From contig JAIRVB010000039.1 in assembly GCA_031254105.1 (NCBI GenBank), positions 186,001-250,000 on the forward strand: a stretch of DNA of 64,000 nucleotides, given 5' to 3'. Of the stretch, positions 8,650 through 17,924 are shown in pieces. Position 1 is the stretch's first letter; every line of letters starts with the position of its first letter. This stretch comes from Chitinispirillales bacterium. Its GTDB lineage: Bacteria > Fibrobacterota > Chitinivibrionia > Chitinivibrionales > Chitinispirillaceae. Under the pieces are notes generated by a model, which ran no database searches, was not told the DNA's origin, and saw only the letters and a list, made by a program, of their open reading frames with translations. Position numbers and translations under genes: made by a program.

Positions 8650-9246
8650 CTAGAAAGTATAAACTCGCCCCCACTCATCAGTAACATTTACGTTTATGGC
8701 GGCATCAGCCGGTACTTTGTTTGTTTCGACAATGGCAAACCATTCAACCAGTGCGGCATGACCCCCTCCTATTGAAATGTGATCAATGTTAATGTTAAGT
8801 GTGCCGTCAGTGTATGTCGTTCCAGTCAATTTAAACTCATATGCACCGCCTGCGGCTGTAAGAAAAAAGGTGACAAGCTGCCTGGATTTAAAGAACGTAT
8901 TGTCATACTTGGCAATACTATCTGAAAAACGTTCGTCACGCACCCAGCCATCTCCTGCTTCATTTAATGAAAGTGAATAGGTATCGGCAAAAAAATCATG
9001 TAACATGGCGATGTCGGTAATAACAATCTTGAGGGGAAGAAAATGTCTGTCTAAAGGCATATGGTCTGGAACATATCGGTCAGAGGGTAGTCCCTGCAAT
9101 GATCCTCCCCAACTTGCACGCCAGAACATTCCAGCATCCTCTCCAACTGGGGTCGTAAAATCATCTGTTAGACTACAGCCGGCAAAAATAAAAGCAAAAA
9201 AAAGTATAACCAAACCTTGAGCTAAATTTTTCTCTTGTTCGCACAT
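8650..9246 (-). CDS. Predicted lipoprotein of unknown function
   Basis: A 198-residue protein with a hydrophobic N terminus and a lipobox ending FAGC (Cys at about residue 23), so it is probably exported and lipid-anchored. The remainder looks beta-rich, with a segment AFELTGTTYTDGT-like in character (residues about 125-150) and a conserved-looking DEWGRVYTF end, but I recognise no domain. It has a good ribosome binding site (AAGGAG) before the ATG and stands alone on its strand after larB. The function is unknown. Confidence 0.7.
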   Translation of the reverse strand: MCEQEKNLAQGLVILFFAFIFAGCSLTDDFTTPVGEDAGMFWRASWGGSLQGLPSDRYVPDHMPLDRHFLPLKIVITDIAMLHDFFADTYSLSLNEAGDGWVRDERFSDSIAKYDNTFFKSRQLVTFFLTAAGGAYEFKLTGTTYTDGTLNINIDHISIGGGHAALVEWFAIVETNKVPADAAINVNVTDEWGRVYTF

Positions 9247-9741
9247 ATTAATATCTCCTTAGGGGCTAGACTGGAACAGATATGGAAACCAGCCTTAAAA
9301 CTTTCCATATCCGCAACCTGCACCATGCAAGCCTAACTACAATATACGTTTATTTTTTTTAAATAGCTTCTTTTTTTGAAAATAAAGGATTTTTCCTTGT
9401 GATTTTAAGCAATTCGTGGTAAATATCACATAAATCTGATTGGTTACGCCCCTGCCGAGCTTTCCTTTAATCCTGCGGGGGACGAAATAACTTTCGTCAA
9501 TCTATGGCGTTTCTGTTAGACCTCGTAAAAAGTGATATACGGACAGCGTTCAAATCTTGCGAAAAACAAACCATAATATATTTCTAAAACTGTTTTCATT
9601 ATTTACATTACCGCTGGCGCGGACGTCCACGTCCGTGTCTTGTAAAACAGATTATGTTGGCACACTGCCCGTTCTCCGTAAAGTTAATTGAGAATATGAG
9701 AAAAGCAAAGGGTTTGTTTATTGGGTAGTTTTAATAACGCA
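9247..9741. other. Spacer with hairpin and a possible gene-end relic
   Basis: A small dyad with GGACGTCCACGTCC lies near 9615-9640. Around 9440-9522 one frame reads IGYAPAELSFNPAGDEITF before a stop, which looks like the end of a real protein but has no start or continuation and is probably a relic. Nothing else is assigned. Confidence 0.35.
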
Positions 9742-9769
9742 TTGGCAAGTTTTTTATCTATATTATAAA
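9742..9769 (+). promoter_or_regulatory. Candidate sigma-70 promoter for the TIR-like/TPR gene
   Basis: TTGGCA at 9742-9747 and TATAAA at 9764-9769 are separated by 16 bases, about 44 bases before the chosen ATG at 9813, in an AT-rich stretch. This is a reasonable housekeeping promoter judged by eye. Confidence 0.4.
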
Positions 9770-9812
9770 AAGTGTATGGAATCAGGATGTTGTGTATAAT
9801 TTAGGAGTTACT

Positions 9813-12800
9813 ATGTTAAGAACAACAATACGCTTATTTCTCGCATCATCTATAAATGAGTTTGCAGATGAACGTCTAAGAGTGACTGATTTAATTAGTG
9901 GTCGATTAAATAACATCTACCGCAATAAAATATCTTTCTTTTTAGAAAAATGCGAGCATACAGATGAAGCTATTCATAAAGGTGGTAAACAAAGTCAGTA
10001 TGACGATTTAATACGAGATAGCGATTTCGTTTTTCTATTGTTTGGAAAATCGGTTGGCGAATGGACAAAACACGAGTTTGATGTGGCATATGAAGCGTTT
10101 CAAAAAAACAACAATCCTAAAATTATTGTTTATATCAGAACGGCAACAGATGATGGTAAAGTGGTAATACAAGATGATTCAGCAACATCATTTAAAAAAT
10201 ATTTAAATGACGAAATCAAACATTTTTGGGGAACATATGCTCATATTGATACTCTGCTTTTCAAAATAATCATGAATCTTATTGCGCTTAAACTTTTCGA
10301 TGTTAATATATGTGTGTCGGAAAATATGCTAAAAGAAAGCGACGAAGATATTCTCTCTTTGCAAAATGTTCCCGGATGGTGCAATAACCAAGTGCTACTT
10401 GATATTGAATCAAAAATATCTGAAACACTGGATTTTATTGTTGTTGCTAAAGAAAAATATGTTCTCAATCCTGATGACGATGAAACTTTTGAACAGTTGA
10501 AAAAAGCGAAAGAAACCTTATCTGCGTTAAAAGAGGATTTAAGTCGCAAGAAAGATGAAATTTTTAACACTTTTATATTTTGTGCAGAGAAAATGTTGTC
10601 CGGCAATTGTTCAGAACGTCTTTATGAAGCCAACAGACTGCTTGATGAAGGTAAATGGGCAGAAGCTATTGTTTTATTAAAAGAAACAAAAGGCGATATT
10701 GCCGAAATCTACAAAGAAGTAAACACGGCGAGAAAGTTTGAGGAATTAAGCTTACAACTAAGAGATAATGCCAATAACAAAGCCCAAGCGGCACTGAATG
10801 AACAATTACTTTTAATAAAACTTCTGTCTGCAAAAGCAAAAGGAATTGAGGCTTGGAATGAAATTCAAAGCGAATATGAACGCACAATAAAACTCGTTAA
10901 AGAGTTTAATTTAGACAAAACCATAATTGCAGATTACGCACGTTTTCTTAAAGAACAGTTGTATTACGAAAAGGCTATTCCTCACACGCTTGACTATTTA
11001 AGTTACCTAAATGCAAGCGGAGCGGACAAATTTACTATGGCTGTGGCACATTGCGATTTGGCAGATATTCTCATTAAATCGGGTCAGTATTTAACGGGCA
11101 AATCGGATTATGTCGATACTTTCGGCTTGGCGTTTTCTTTAATTGATAAAGCAATTGAAAACGAATTAACAGCCGATGACTATGCGAAAATAGCAAAATG
11201 CTACTTGTCGCTTGGGCGATATTGGAAACACTCCGACATTGCAGAACTTCGTAATGCGGAAGAGTTTGAACACGGTGTATGGTTGTTAAGATTATCAAGA
11301 GAAGTATGGAATAAAATATCAGAAAAAAAAGATTTTGTTTTTGAATCCCTTATGACTAATGCTTTAAAAGTGCATTGGCGGGTAATTAAGGAAATTACAA
11401 GCCCTCATCGTGAAATGGCATCAAGAGGATTGCTCTCCAACGAGGCTACTATAATGTCAAATTTGATATTCTTCACAGCAGGTAATTTGAAAGAAAGCCT
11501 TAATAAAGATTTATTCATTAGTGCACATTATTATGACCAAGGAGAATGCGAATTTGAATTGGGGAACATATATGCAAATGACGCTACAGATAACAAGGAT
11601 AACCAAGCATTTGATGTAGCAGATTTCTTTTATCAAAACGCATTGAGAAGATTTAGCCTTTTATATACAAAAGATGAAATAATAGAACGCTATTGCCTAC
11701 GCTTTAGAGGTGTAATTTATATGAATTTGTACGCTTGTTGGATAAATAAGCATAGACACGGTCAAGTTGAAACAAAAAAGCAATGGTCTGATTATGATAT
11801 ATCGTGCGGTAAAAACCCAAAATGGACTTGCGAAGAACTTGCGATGCATTATTTATATACGGCATATTCTATGTTTGAACATCTTTACGAATTAAATCCT
11901 AATCAATATGCGACCGGACTTCTCAGCGTATATATGATGGCGGCTGACAGGGAGAGGTCTATCGGTAATTTTGATAAAGCTGAGGAATTTTACAATAGGG
12001 TTCTAAAAGTACACGAAGAATTGCCACAGGATATTGACAAACATAGCGGTGTAAATAGAGATAAAATAGAAGCGTTAGGAAATTTGGCACGGCTTTATAT
12101 GAGACCAGATAATTTCAAACCAGATATTGCTGTGGAATACTACAAACAAGCATCTGATTTTTGTGTAGAATTATCTGAAAACAAACTTGCATTTTTTATT
12201 CCAACACAAATAAAAACATACATTGATTCGGCAACCGCATTTGCTGCGAGTGGTGATTATGAAACTGCATTTGATATTCTTTTTGACAAAAGTTTTAATC
12301 TGATAGTTAGTTTGTTTCGAGCAGACCATTCAGTGAAATTTACTTGTTGGGATTGGTGGCTTGATGTTATGACTACATTTAGACAAAATTTAGTCGGACT
12401 TACAAATAAAAACGCTTGTCCGACAGAGATATTATCTGAGTTTGTTGAAAAAGCGATAAAAGCATATGAATACATATGGGTAAATGAAATAATACAAATT
12501 GGTACAACAAAAATTGATTTGCTTATTTCCGAAAGTTTGCGTGGCGTGAATAAGAGCGGATTTGAAGAGCGTGTAATTGAAACAATCAATAATAATATTC
12601 ATACGACAGTCGTTGCTGGTGCGGCGATGGTGGAAGCGTATTATTTGATGATGTTCAATGGCGAAAACGAAAAAGCGACAAGCATCATTCAAGGCAGAAT
12701 TGCCTATTTTGAGGGATTGCTAAAACATATTGATGAGGAAAAAGACGGATATTTATTCTTGGTCATTTTCCACGACGTAGAGTTGTTGAATAATTGCTTG

Positions 12801-12863
12801 GAATCAATATGTAAAGACTTTGATGACAAAGCACGCAAACAGAGCGACAGCGCAGTACATTGA
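9813..12863 (+). CDS. TIR/DUF4062-like domain protein with TPR-type repeats
   Basis: A 1,016-residue protein; ATG at 9813 has AGGAG at 9803-9807. The first ~100 residues resemble DUF4062/TIR-like flavodoxin-fold domains: strand IRLFLASS followed by an E-R helix start, a strand DSDFVFLLFG, then GEWTKHEFDVAYEAF with Trp84 and Glu88 in the place where TIR NADases carry their catalytic Glu. About residues 190-270 look coiled-coil. From about 270 to the end, paired helices with YxxA spacing (such as YYEKAIPHTLDYL, GNFDKAEEFYNRVL, IAVEYYKQASDFC) indicate TPR-type repeats. No NTPase motif is seen. A sensor-plus-effector immunity role is plausible by architecture but is inference. Confidence 0.75.
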   Translation: MLRTTIRLFLASSINEFADERLRVTDLISGRLNNIYRNKISFFLEKCEHTDEAIHKGGKQSQYDDLIRDSDFVFLLFGKSVGEWTKHEFDVAYEAFQKNNNPKIIVYIRTATDDGKVVIQDDSATSFKKYLNDEIKHFWGTYAHIDTLLFKIIMNLIALKLFDVNICVSENMLKESDEDILSLQNVPGWCNNQVLLDIESKISETLDFIVVAKEKYVLNPDDDETFEQLKKAKETLSALKEDLSRKKDEIFNTFIFCAEKMLSGNCSERLYEANRLLDEGKWAEAIVLLKETKGDIAEIYKEVNTARKFEELSLQLRDNANNKAQAALNEQLLLIKLLSAKAKGIEAWNEIQSEYERTIKLVKEFNLDKTIIADYARFLKEQLYYEKAIPHTLDYLSYLNASGADKFTMAVAHCDLADILIKSGQYLTGKSDYVDTFGLAFSLIDKAIENELTADDYAKIAKCYLSLGRYWKHSDIAELRNAEEFEHGVWLLRLSREVWNKISEKKDFVFESLMTNALKVHWRVIKEITSPHREMASRGLLSNEATIMSNLIFFTAGNLKESLNKDLFISAHYYDQGECEFELGNIYANDATDNKDNQAFDVADFFYQNALRRFSLLYTKDEIIERYCLRFRGVIYMNLYACWINKHRHGQVETKKQWSDYDISCGKNPKWTCEELAMHYLYTAYSMFEHLYELNPNQYATGLLSVYMMAADRERSIGNFDKAEEFYNRVLKVHEELPQDIDKHSGVNRDKIEALGNLARLYMRPDNFKPDIAVEYYKQASDFCVELSENKLAFFIPTQIKTYIDSATAFAASGDYETAFDILFDKSFNLIVSLFRADHSVKFTCWDWWLDVMTTFRQNLVGLTNKNACPTEILSEFVEKAIKAYEYIWVNEIIQIGTTKIDLLISESLRGVNKSGFEERVIETINNNIHTTVVAGAAMVEAYYLMMFNGENEKATSIIQGRIAYFEGLLKHIDEEKDGYLFLVIFHDVELLNNCLESICKDFDDKARKQSDSAVH

Positions 12864-12929
12864 CAATTCGTTGCTAAAAAATACCTAAAAGCAGAAATGT
12901 CAACGCAGGCAATGTTGAACAATAATTGA

Positions 12930-13085
12930 ATGAATGAAAACGCAAAAATCAAAGCAAAAACAACAAATTTGTTTTTTGAACCGGACACTTTTAATAAATT
13001 GTCGGCTATTGAGACCGAACTTTACAGAAAAGATTGGACTGAAACATACGGATTGTTGTTGAACGAACTAAAACTGAGAAAATGA
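12930..13085 (+). CDS. Possible 51-residue small protein
   Basis: An ATG-started frame of 51 codons 66 bases after the TPR gene, with protein-like composition (NLFFEPDTFNKLSAIETELY) and a clean stop. No good ribosome binding site precedes it. It could be a tiny gene coupled to the TPR protein or the last exon-like scrap of a lost gene. I do not recognise it. Confidence 0.3.
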   Translation: MNENAKIKAKTTNLFFEPDTFNKLSAIETELYRKDWTETYGLLLNELKLRK

Positions 13086-13104
13086 TACAGAAAAAACAGC
13101 GCAA

Positions 13105-13290
13105 TAACTGGGCGACTTGCCGCAAGCAATATGCTTGCTCTACCGCCTCTTGTTGTTGACTTTCGCTTTCTGAAAGATACCGTTAAAGCGGACAAATTCC
13201 TATTTGTCCGCGGGTAATATGCTTGTTCGACCGCCTCTTGCATTTGACTTTTGATTTTAGAAAGATGCTGTTGATGCGGTCAGATTCTGC
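13105..13290. repeat. Family A hairpin repeat, about three units
   Basis: One decayed unit, one well-preserved unit with the GCGGACAAATTC dyad near 13185-13215, and the start of a third with GCGGTCAGATTC. Each tail carries the CTTGCTCTACC/CTTGTTCGACC box and a T-rich end. This is the rightmost cluster of the family found in the window. Confidence 0.7.
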
Positions 13291-13863
13291 TATGATGCCT
13301 CCGCAAGTACTTTTTCGTAAATGATAAAAAAGTTATCTCTTCCTATTTTTTGATAATAAACACCCTTTCGAGATGAAAACTTTGATAAAAAGAATTTTTC
13401 AACAACCTTCTATTCGAGTTCTTTAGACTCAGGATATTATTGAGAAGGTAGTAATGTGTTTTAAACTAATAATTGTTAATTATTGACTTATCACTTACTC
13501 ATACCTTTCAAATTACAAACAGATATATGCTGTCCTGCTTTTGGATACACTTTATTACCAGTTGAGTACAAAATTTATACAATAAGTGATTGCTTTGGGC
13601 AAAGATGCTGTATATTTATAGTAAAGCTTGTCCCAAGGCAGCTTTTGACAATTAACCAAAACAAAGGATTTCTAAATAGCCGGGTAAAAAATGTAGTCAT
13701 TCTGGAGGGAGTGGACTACTATCGAAAACTCCGCGTTTTGGGTTGCAGCGGTTTAACTTCGCTCCGCAGCAAGACTGTTTAGCGGCGCTGCAGGCACAAA
13801 GCGTTTTTGAATTCCGTTAATGAATGACGTTTTGTATATTCACTTTAAGCTAAGGAGAGAATT
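13291..13863. other. Spacer before serpin gene; no supported gene
   Basis: A 99-codon open frame at 13483-13782 lacks a ribosome binding site and resembles no protein, so it is not called. A GC-rich dyad-like stretch around 13745-13795 (GCAGCGG ... CGCTGCAGG) precedes the serpin and could act in termination. Confidence 0.35.
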
Positions 13864-15165
13864 ATGAGAGCAAATACCGGATCAGCAAAACTGTTTTTAA
13901 GTTTCGTGTTTATACTTACAGTAAGCATCTTATGCGCTGCATTTTTTGGGTGCGATCAGCCGAGTTTAATAGAATCAAATCCAGGAGAATCAGATCCAAA
14001 AATACAAACCTCTGATTTAATGCGGGGTATTAATCCCAGTCCGGCAGCCGCTGTAGAATTGGACGACCGGTTCCGCACCGCGGCGGCGAATTTTTCGCTG
14101 GACTTGTTCAGAGCTTCACTTTCAAATAAAGAGAACTCGCTGATTTCGCCCGCTTCGGTTTTACTTGCGCTTGCAATGGCGGCAAACGGCGCGGATGGAA
14201 ATACGCTTACGCAAATGGAGCGGGTTATCGGCGGAGGTATGTCTATCGCTGAGTTAAACGCCTATTTATACTCTTTCGTAAATGGTTTAGCCAGCCGGCC
14301 AAAGGAATCGCTTGACATCTCCAATTCTATCTGGTTCAGGAATTTTGGTTTTACACCGAACCGCGGTTTTTTGCAAACAAACGCTGACTATTTCGGCGCG
14401 GATGCGTTTGCCGCGCCATTTGACAATCAAACGGTAAATGACATAAACACATGGATAAGCGAAGCGACGGACGGGCTTATCAAGCAAATGCTGGACAAAA
14501 TCCCGGAGGAAGCGGTTTTATACTTAATAAATACGGTTCTGTTTGACGCTGAATGGAAATATATTTATGAAGACGGAAATATCAGCAGCGGAGAGTTTAC
14601 CAACCATAATAACCAGACGCAAACCGCCGAATTTATGCGCTCATCGGAAAGTTTGTATATACAGGGCAATGGCGCAACGGGCTTTATTAAACCGTACTAT
14701 AGCGGACGTTACAGCTTTGCCGCCATTTTACCGGATAATAATATATTTGATTTTATCGCCGCGTTGTCAGGCGAAGATTTTCTAAATCTTGTAAGAGATG
14801 CGCAGCCTGACAGAGTTAGGGCGGCGCTGCCCAAATTTGATTACGAATATGAAGTTTTAATGAACGACGCATTGAAATCAATGGGAATGGAAGACGCCTT
14901 TTGTGAAGAAACAGCGGATTTGTCTCGCATGGGTAATTGGATATATGGCGATTTGTTTATCAGCAATGTAATGCATAAAGCCAAAATTGCGGTTGATGTA
15001 CGGGGGACAAAAGCAGGTGCGGCTACAGTGGTAGAAGTATCAGGGCCGACAAGCGCCCCGCCTCCCCCTCGTTACGTTACACTTGACCGTCCATTTGTTT
15101 TCGCGATAATCGACAACACAAGCAATTTACCGTTATTTATTGGAACGCTTTTGTCGGTACCATAA
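13864..15165 (+). CDS. Serpin-family lipoprotein (protease inhibitor)
   Basis: A 433-residue serpin. The hydrophobic N terminus ends FFGC (Cys at about 29), a non-ideal but plausible lipobox. The fold is clear from NSLISPASVLLALAMAANGA-like helix B region, NTVLFDAEWKY, the GFIKPYYSGRYSFAAILPD strand, and the C-terminal DRPFVFAIIDNTSNLPLFIG. The reactive-loop hinge reads GTKAGAATVV, small residues as needed for an inhibitory serpin, followed by a short proline-rich stretch. It probably inhibits a serine or cysteine protease at the cell surface, perhaps a host or competitor enzyme. AAGGAGAG precedes the ATG. It is a single gene. Confidence 0.9.
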   Translation: MRANTGSAKLFLSFVFILTVSILCAAFFGCDQPSLIESNPGESDPKIQTSDLMRGINPSPAAAVELDDRFRTAAANFSLDLFRASLSNKENSLISPASVLLALAMAANGADGNTLTQMERVIGGGMSIAELNAYLYSFVNGLASRPKESLDISNSIWFRNFGFTPNRGFLQTNADYFGADAFAAPFDNQTVNDINTWISEATDGLIKQMLDKIPEEAVLYLINTVLFDAEWKYIYEDGNISSGEFTNHNNQTQTAEFMRSSESLYIQGNGATGFIKPYYSGRYSFAAILPDNNIFDFIAALSGEDFLNLVRDAQPDRVRAALPKFDYEYEVLMNDALKSMGMEDAFCEETADLSRMGNWIYGDLFISNVMHKAKIAVDVRGTKAGAATVVEVSGPTSAPPPPRYVTLDRPFVFAIIDNTSNLPLFIGTLLSVP

Positions 15166-15518
15166 AGAAACTAATCGGTGAAGACAGAAAGCACATCGCA
15201 TAACAAACGATATACGCATCGCAGCCGGGCGGCTCGGGGTTCCGTCTGCAGATATGTTCTTTGCTTACAATACAACTTCGCAGCCGCGTTATCGCTTTTT
15301 TACTGTTTCCACTATTACGCTTGATACGGTAATAAAACTCTTGCAGCGCGGGATCCCGCCTTACCGCCATCCACGCGCTCTCAATAAGCCATGACCTTTC
15401 CGCGCTTCATTGTTGATGGAAAGATGCGGATGACTTGAATCCATTCAGGAAAAAACTGCCTCCGGATGTGAATATATGATTTTTTTATTCAATTAAACAT
15501 GGATTTTATATATTTTGA
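15166..15518. other. Spacer after serpin gene, nothing assigned
   Basis: About 350 bases without a supported gene. One hypothetical frame on the minus strand (15137-15370) overlaps the serpin end and has no ribosome binding site. No hairpin strong enough to call is present until the inverted-repeat element at 15519. Confidence 0.3.
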
Positions 15519-15774
15519 ATTATAACCTGATATTACGCAGAATACTCTAAGCCCCGAAGGGGCGTAATACGCGAACACAGGGTGCAGCCCTGTGTTTACG
15601 AGCGGGCGCATGCTTACGAACGCGCACATGTCCCATATCTCATGAGACGGGAAGCAGATGACTTCCTGCGTCTGCGTCACGGGTCATCTTACTCCCATAC
15701 GATGGGCTGCACCCATCGTTAAATATATTATGCCCCTTCGGGGCTTAGAGTATTATGCGTAACATCAGTTATAA
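15519..15774. repeat. 256-base nested inverted-repeat element
   Basis: The two ends are inverted copies over nearly 50 bases: TAAGCCCCGAAGGGGC at 15548-15563 matches its complement at 15730-15747, with the match continuing outward to the TTATAAC ends and a few mismatches. Inside are further dyads, ACAGGGTGCAGCCCTGT at about 15576-15592 and ACGATGGGCTGCACCCATCG at about 15699-15718. The whole could fold into one long branched structure. It looks like a MITE-like element or a structured RNA. Confidence 0.7.
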
Positions 15775-15881
15775 CGTAACTTGCATTATAGATGGCTGCG
15801 TTTGTTTGTGTAAATAATAATATATAATACAAATAATAATAACAGCGGGGCGGTTACCGCGCCCGTACATGAGGGGGGTCT

Positions 15882-17696
15882 ATGGGAGGCGTAATCAAAA
15901 CATTATTTTTCGCCGCGGTTTTCGCTGCTTCCGGTTTCGCCCAAATGTTTACCCAGGAGTCTCTGCTTGCTACCGGGATTCCGGTGATAAGCATTAATAC
16001 TGAGAACGGCGCCGGTATTACGAGTAAAGAGATCTACACAAGAATAGAGTCGTTTACACTTACCGATCCCTATAATTCCGGTAACAATATTTCGAGACTA
16101 AGGTCCGATGTGTCCCGCCCCGACAGGCCTGCCGATGAGATACGGGGACGGGGCAACGCCACCTGGGTAATGCCGCAGTGGGGACTTGATTATCCCAAGA
16201 AACCGTACCGGTTAAGGTTTACCGGGCAGATAGGGCTTCTTGGACTGCCCAGAGCGAGAAACTGGGTATTGCTGGCGGAGTACCGTGATCCGACATTATT
16301 GTATACTCCTCTGACATTTGAACTCGCTAAAAATGTTTTTGAGATGCCTTTCACTCATAATTATTTCCATGTCCATCTGTTTTTGAACGGGGATTACAGA
16401 GGCGTATATGGTTTGACGGAGCATAAGCAGGTGCATGAGAACAGAATAAATATTGATCCGGATGAGGGTTGGTATGTTGATATAGACAGTTATTATGATG
16501 AGGAACCCAAGTTTAGAACAATCCAGTACGGGCTTCCCATTATGATAAAATCTCCTGAGCCGCCGGGGGAAGCCAATATGAATAATCCGGCATACCAATT
16601 TGTAAGGGATGACTGGAACGGGTTGTGTAATTTGATGGCATACGGCGGTTTCCCTGAAAACGGCTACCGCGGTTTGATTGATATAAACGCTGTTGTTGAT
16701 TACTTAATGGTCAATGAAATAATACGGAACTTTGAACTCCTGGAGCCAAAGAGCATGCTGGCGTACAAAGACAAGGGTAAAAAAATAGCCCTGGGGCCGG
16801 TGTGGGATTTCGATTGCGGGTTTGGCTATGATTACAATTTTACCCATATTTACTTTACGAGATATGATGAACGCATCCCCCAAAATAACTTTTTACGGCG
16901 TTTTTATGATGATCCGGTTTTTACCGTCAGGTTCAGGGAACGCTGGAATGAAAAATACGCCCAAATCGCGGGTTTTACCGGGTATATTGACAATATAAGT
17001 CAAAAGATCGCCGCTGCCGCGGCTGAGGATACCAGAAGATGGTATATAAACGGGAATAATAACTTCAATACCGGTTATGTCTCTTCACAATACATAACCA
17101 GTCACAGCGAGGCGGCGGGTAATTTAAAGACCTGGTGGAACAACAGAGTTTCATGGCTGAATAACGAGTTCAATACCAACGGCAGATTTCAGGGTATGAT
17201 AAATATCTCTTCAGCCACGGTAACGCTTTCCGATACATCATACATTTACGACGGCGCTGAAAAACGTCCGCGGGCGGTTGTGGAGTCTTACGGCAAAATA
17301 CTTACAGAGGGGATCCACTATACAGCGGAATACGCGAACAATACGGATGTGGGCGACGCTGTGGTTACAATTACGGGGATGGGAGACTACTACAACGGTT
17401 CAAAAGATGTCGGCTTCACAATAATCTTATATTCTTCGGCGCGAACCGGACAAAACGCGGCCGGAACATATAAACCGCTAATGACGGTGAGGGGGAGGAC
17501 ACTTACAGTTAACGCTTCTCCCGGTTCAAAAGTAGGGGTGAGGGTGGTGAACATGAGGGGAAAGACAGCAGCGAGATTTAACGTGAAAGGCGGTTCAACC
17601 CTATCCTTAAAGAAGATCCCCGCGGGAGCGTATATCATAGAAGCAGAGAGGGCAAAAGAGGGGGTCAGAATGAGATTCGCGGCAGTGTTAAGATAG
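15882..17696 (+). CDS. Secreted CotH-family protein with C-terminal sorting-like domain
   Basis: A 604-residue exported protein: signal peptide to about residue 20 (ending SGFAQ), then a CotH domain (about 55-420) with RGRGNATW, KKPYRLRF, LLAEYRDPTLL, GVYGLTEHKQVHENRI and the GPVWDFDCGFGYD segment that in CotH kinases carries metal-binding Asp residues. Residues about 440-515 form a bacterial Ig-like/MBG-type module (SYIYDGAEKRPRAVV). The last 75 residues (VNMRGKTAARF, LKKIPAGAYII) resemble C-terminal sorting modules of secreted Fibrobacter and Bacteroidota proteins. Characterised CotH kinases phosphorylate proteins; the substrate here is unknown. GAGGGGGG precedes the ATG. Confidence 0.85.
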   Translation: MGGVIKTLFFAAVFAASGFAQMFTQESLLATGIPVISINTENGAGITSKEIYTRIESFTLTDPYNSGNNISRLRSDVSRPDRPADEIRGRGNATWVMPQWGLDYPKKPYRLRFTGQIGLLGLPRARNWVLLAEYRDPTLLYTPLTFELAKNVFEMPFTHNYFHVHLFLNGDYRGVYGLTEHKQVHENRINIDPDEGWYVDIDSYYDEEPKFRTIQYGLPIMIKSPEPPGEANMNNPAYQFVRDDWNGLCNLMAYGGFPENGYRGLIDINAVVDYLMVNEIIRNFELLEPKSMLAYKDKGKKIALGPVWDFDCGFGYDYNFTHIYFTRYDERIPQNNFLRRFYDDPVFTVRFRERWNEKYAQIAGFTGYIDNISQKIAAAAAEDTRRWYINGNNNFNTGYVSSQYITSHSEAAGNLKTWWNNRVSWLNNEFNTNGRFQGMINISSATVTLSDTSYIYDGAEKRPRAVVESYGKILTEGIHYTAEYANNTDVGDAVVTITGMGDYYNGSKDVGFTIILYSSARTGQNAAGTYKPLMTVRGRTLTVNASPGSKVGVRVVNMRGKTAARFNVKGGSTLSLKKIPAGAYIIEAERAKEGVRMRFAAVLR

Positions 17697-17924
17697 AGGC
17701 CGCCGGAGCGGCGGTTTACCGTACCCGCCGGACGTGTAACCGGCCAACCGCCCTGCCGCTTTTGAATTTTGTACACTAACCGCTGTTTTTAGTATTTCTT
17801 ATACTTTTTGCCTTTGCGGATATAACATTTCCATCCGCGCAAAACAGTTTATAATAATGATATTTACAAATCTCCTCCAAAATTATATAATTGATATAAA
17901 TGACTGTTGTTTTGGAGAAACCTC

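Noticed and set aside
9440-9522. Protein-like tail IGYAPAELSFNPAGDEITF
   Set aside because: Short, without start or domain; probably a gene relic, kept only as a note.
13483-13782. 99-codon open frame before the serpin gene
   Set aside because: It starts without a ribosome binding site, has unlikely composition and overlaps GC-rich dyads.
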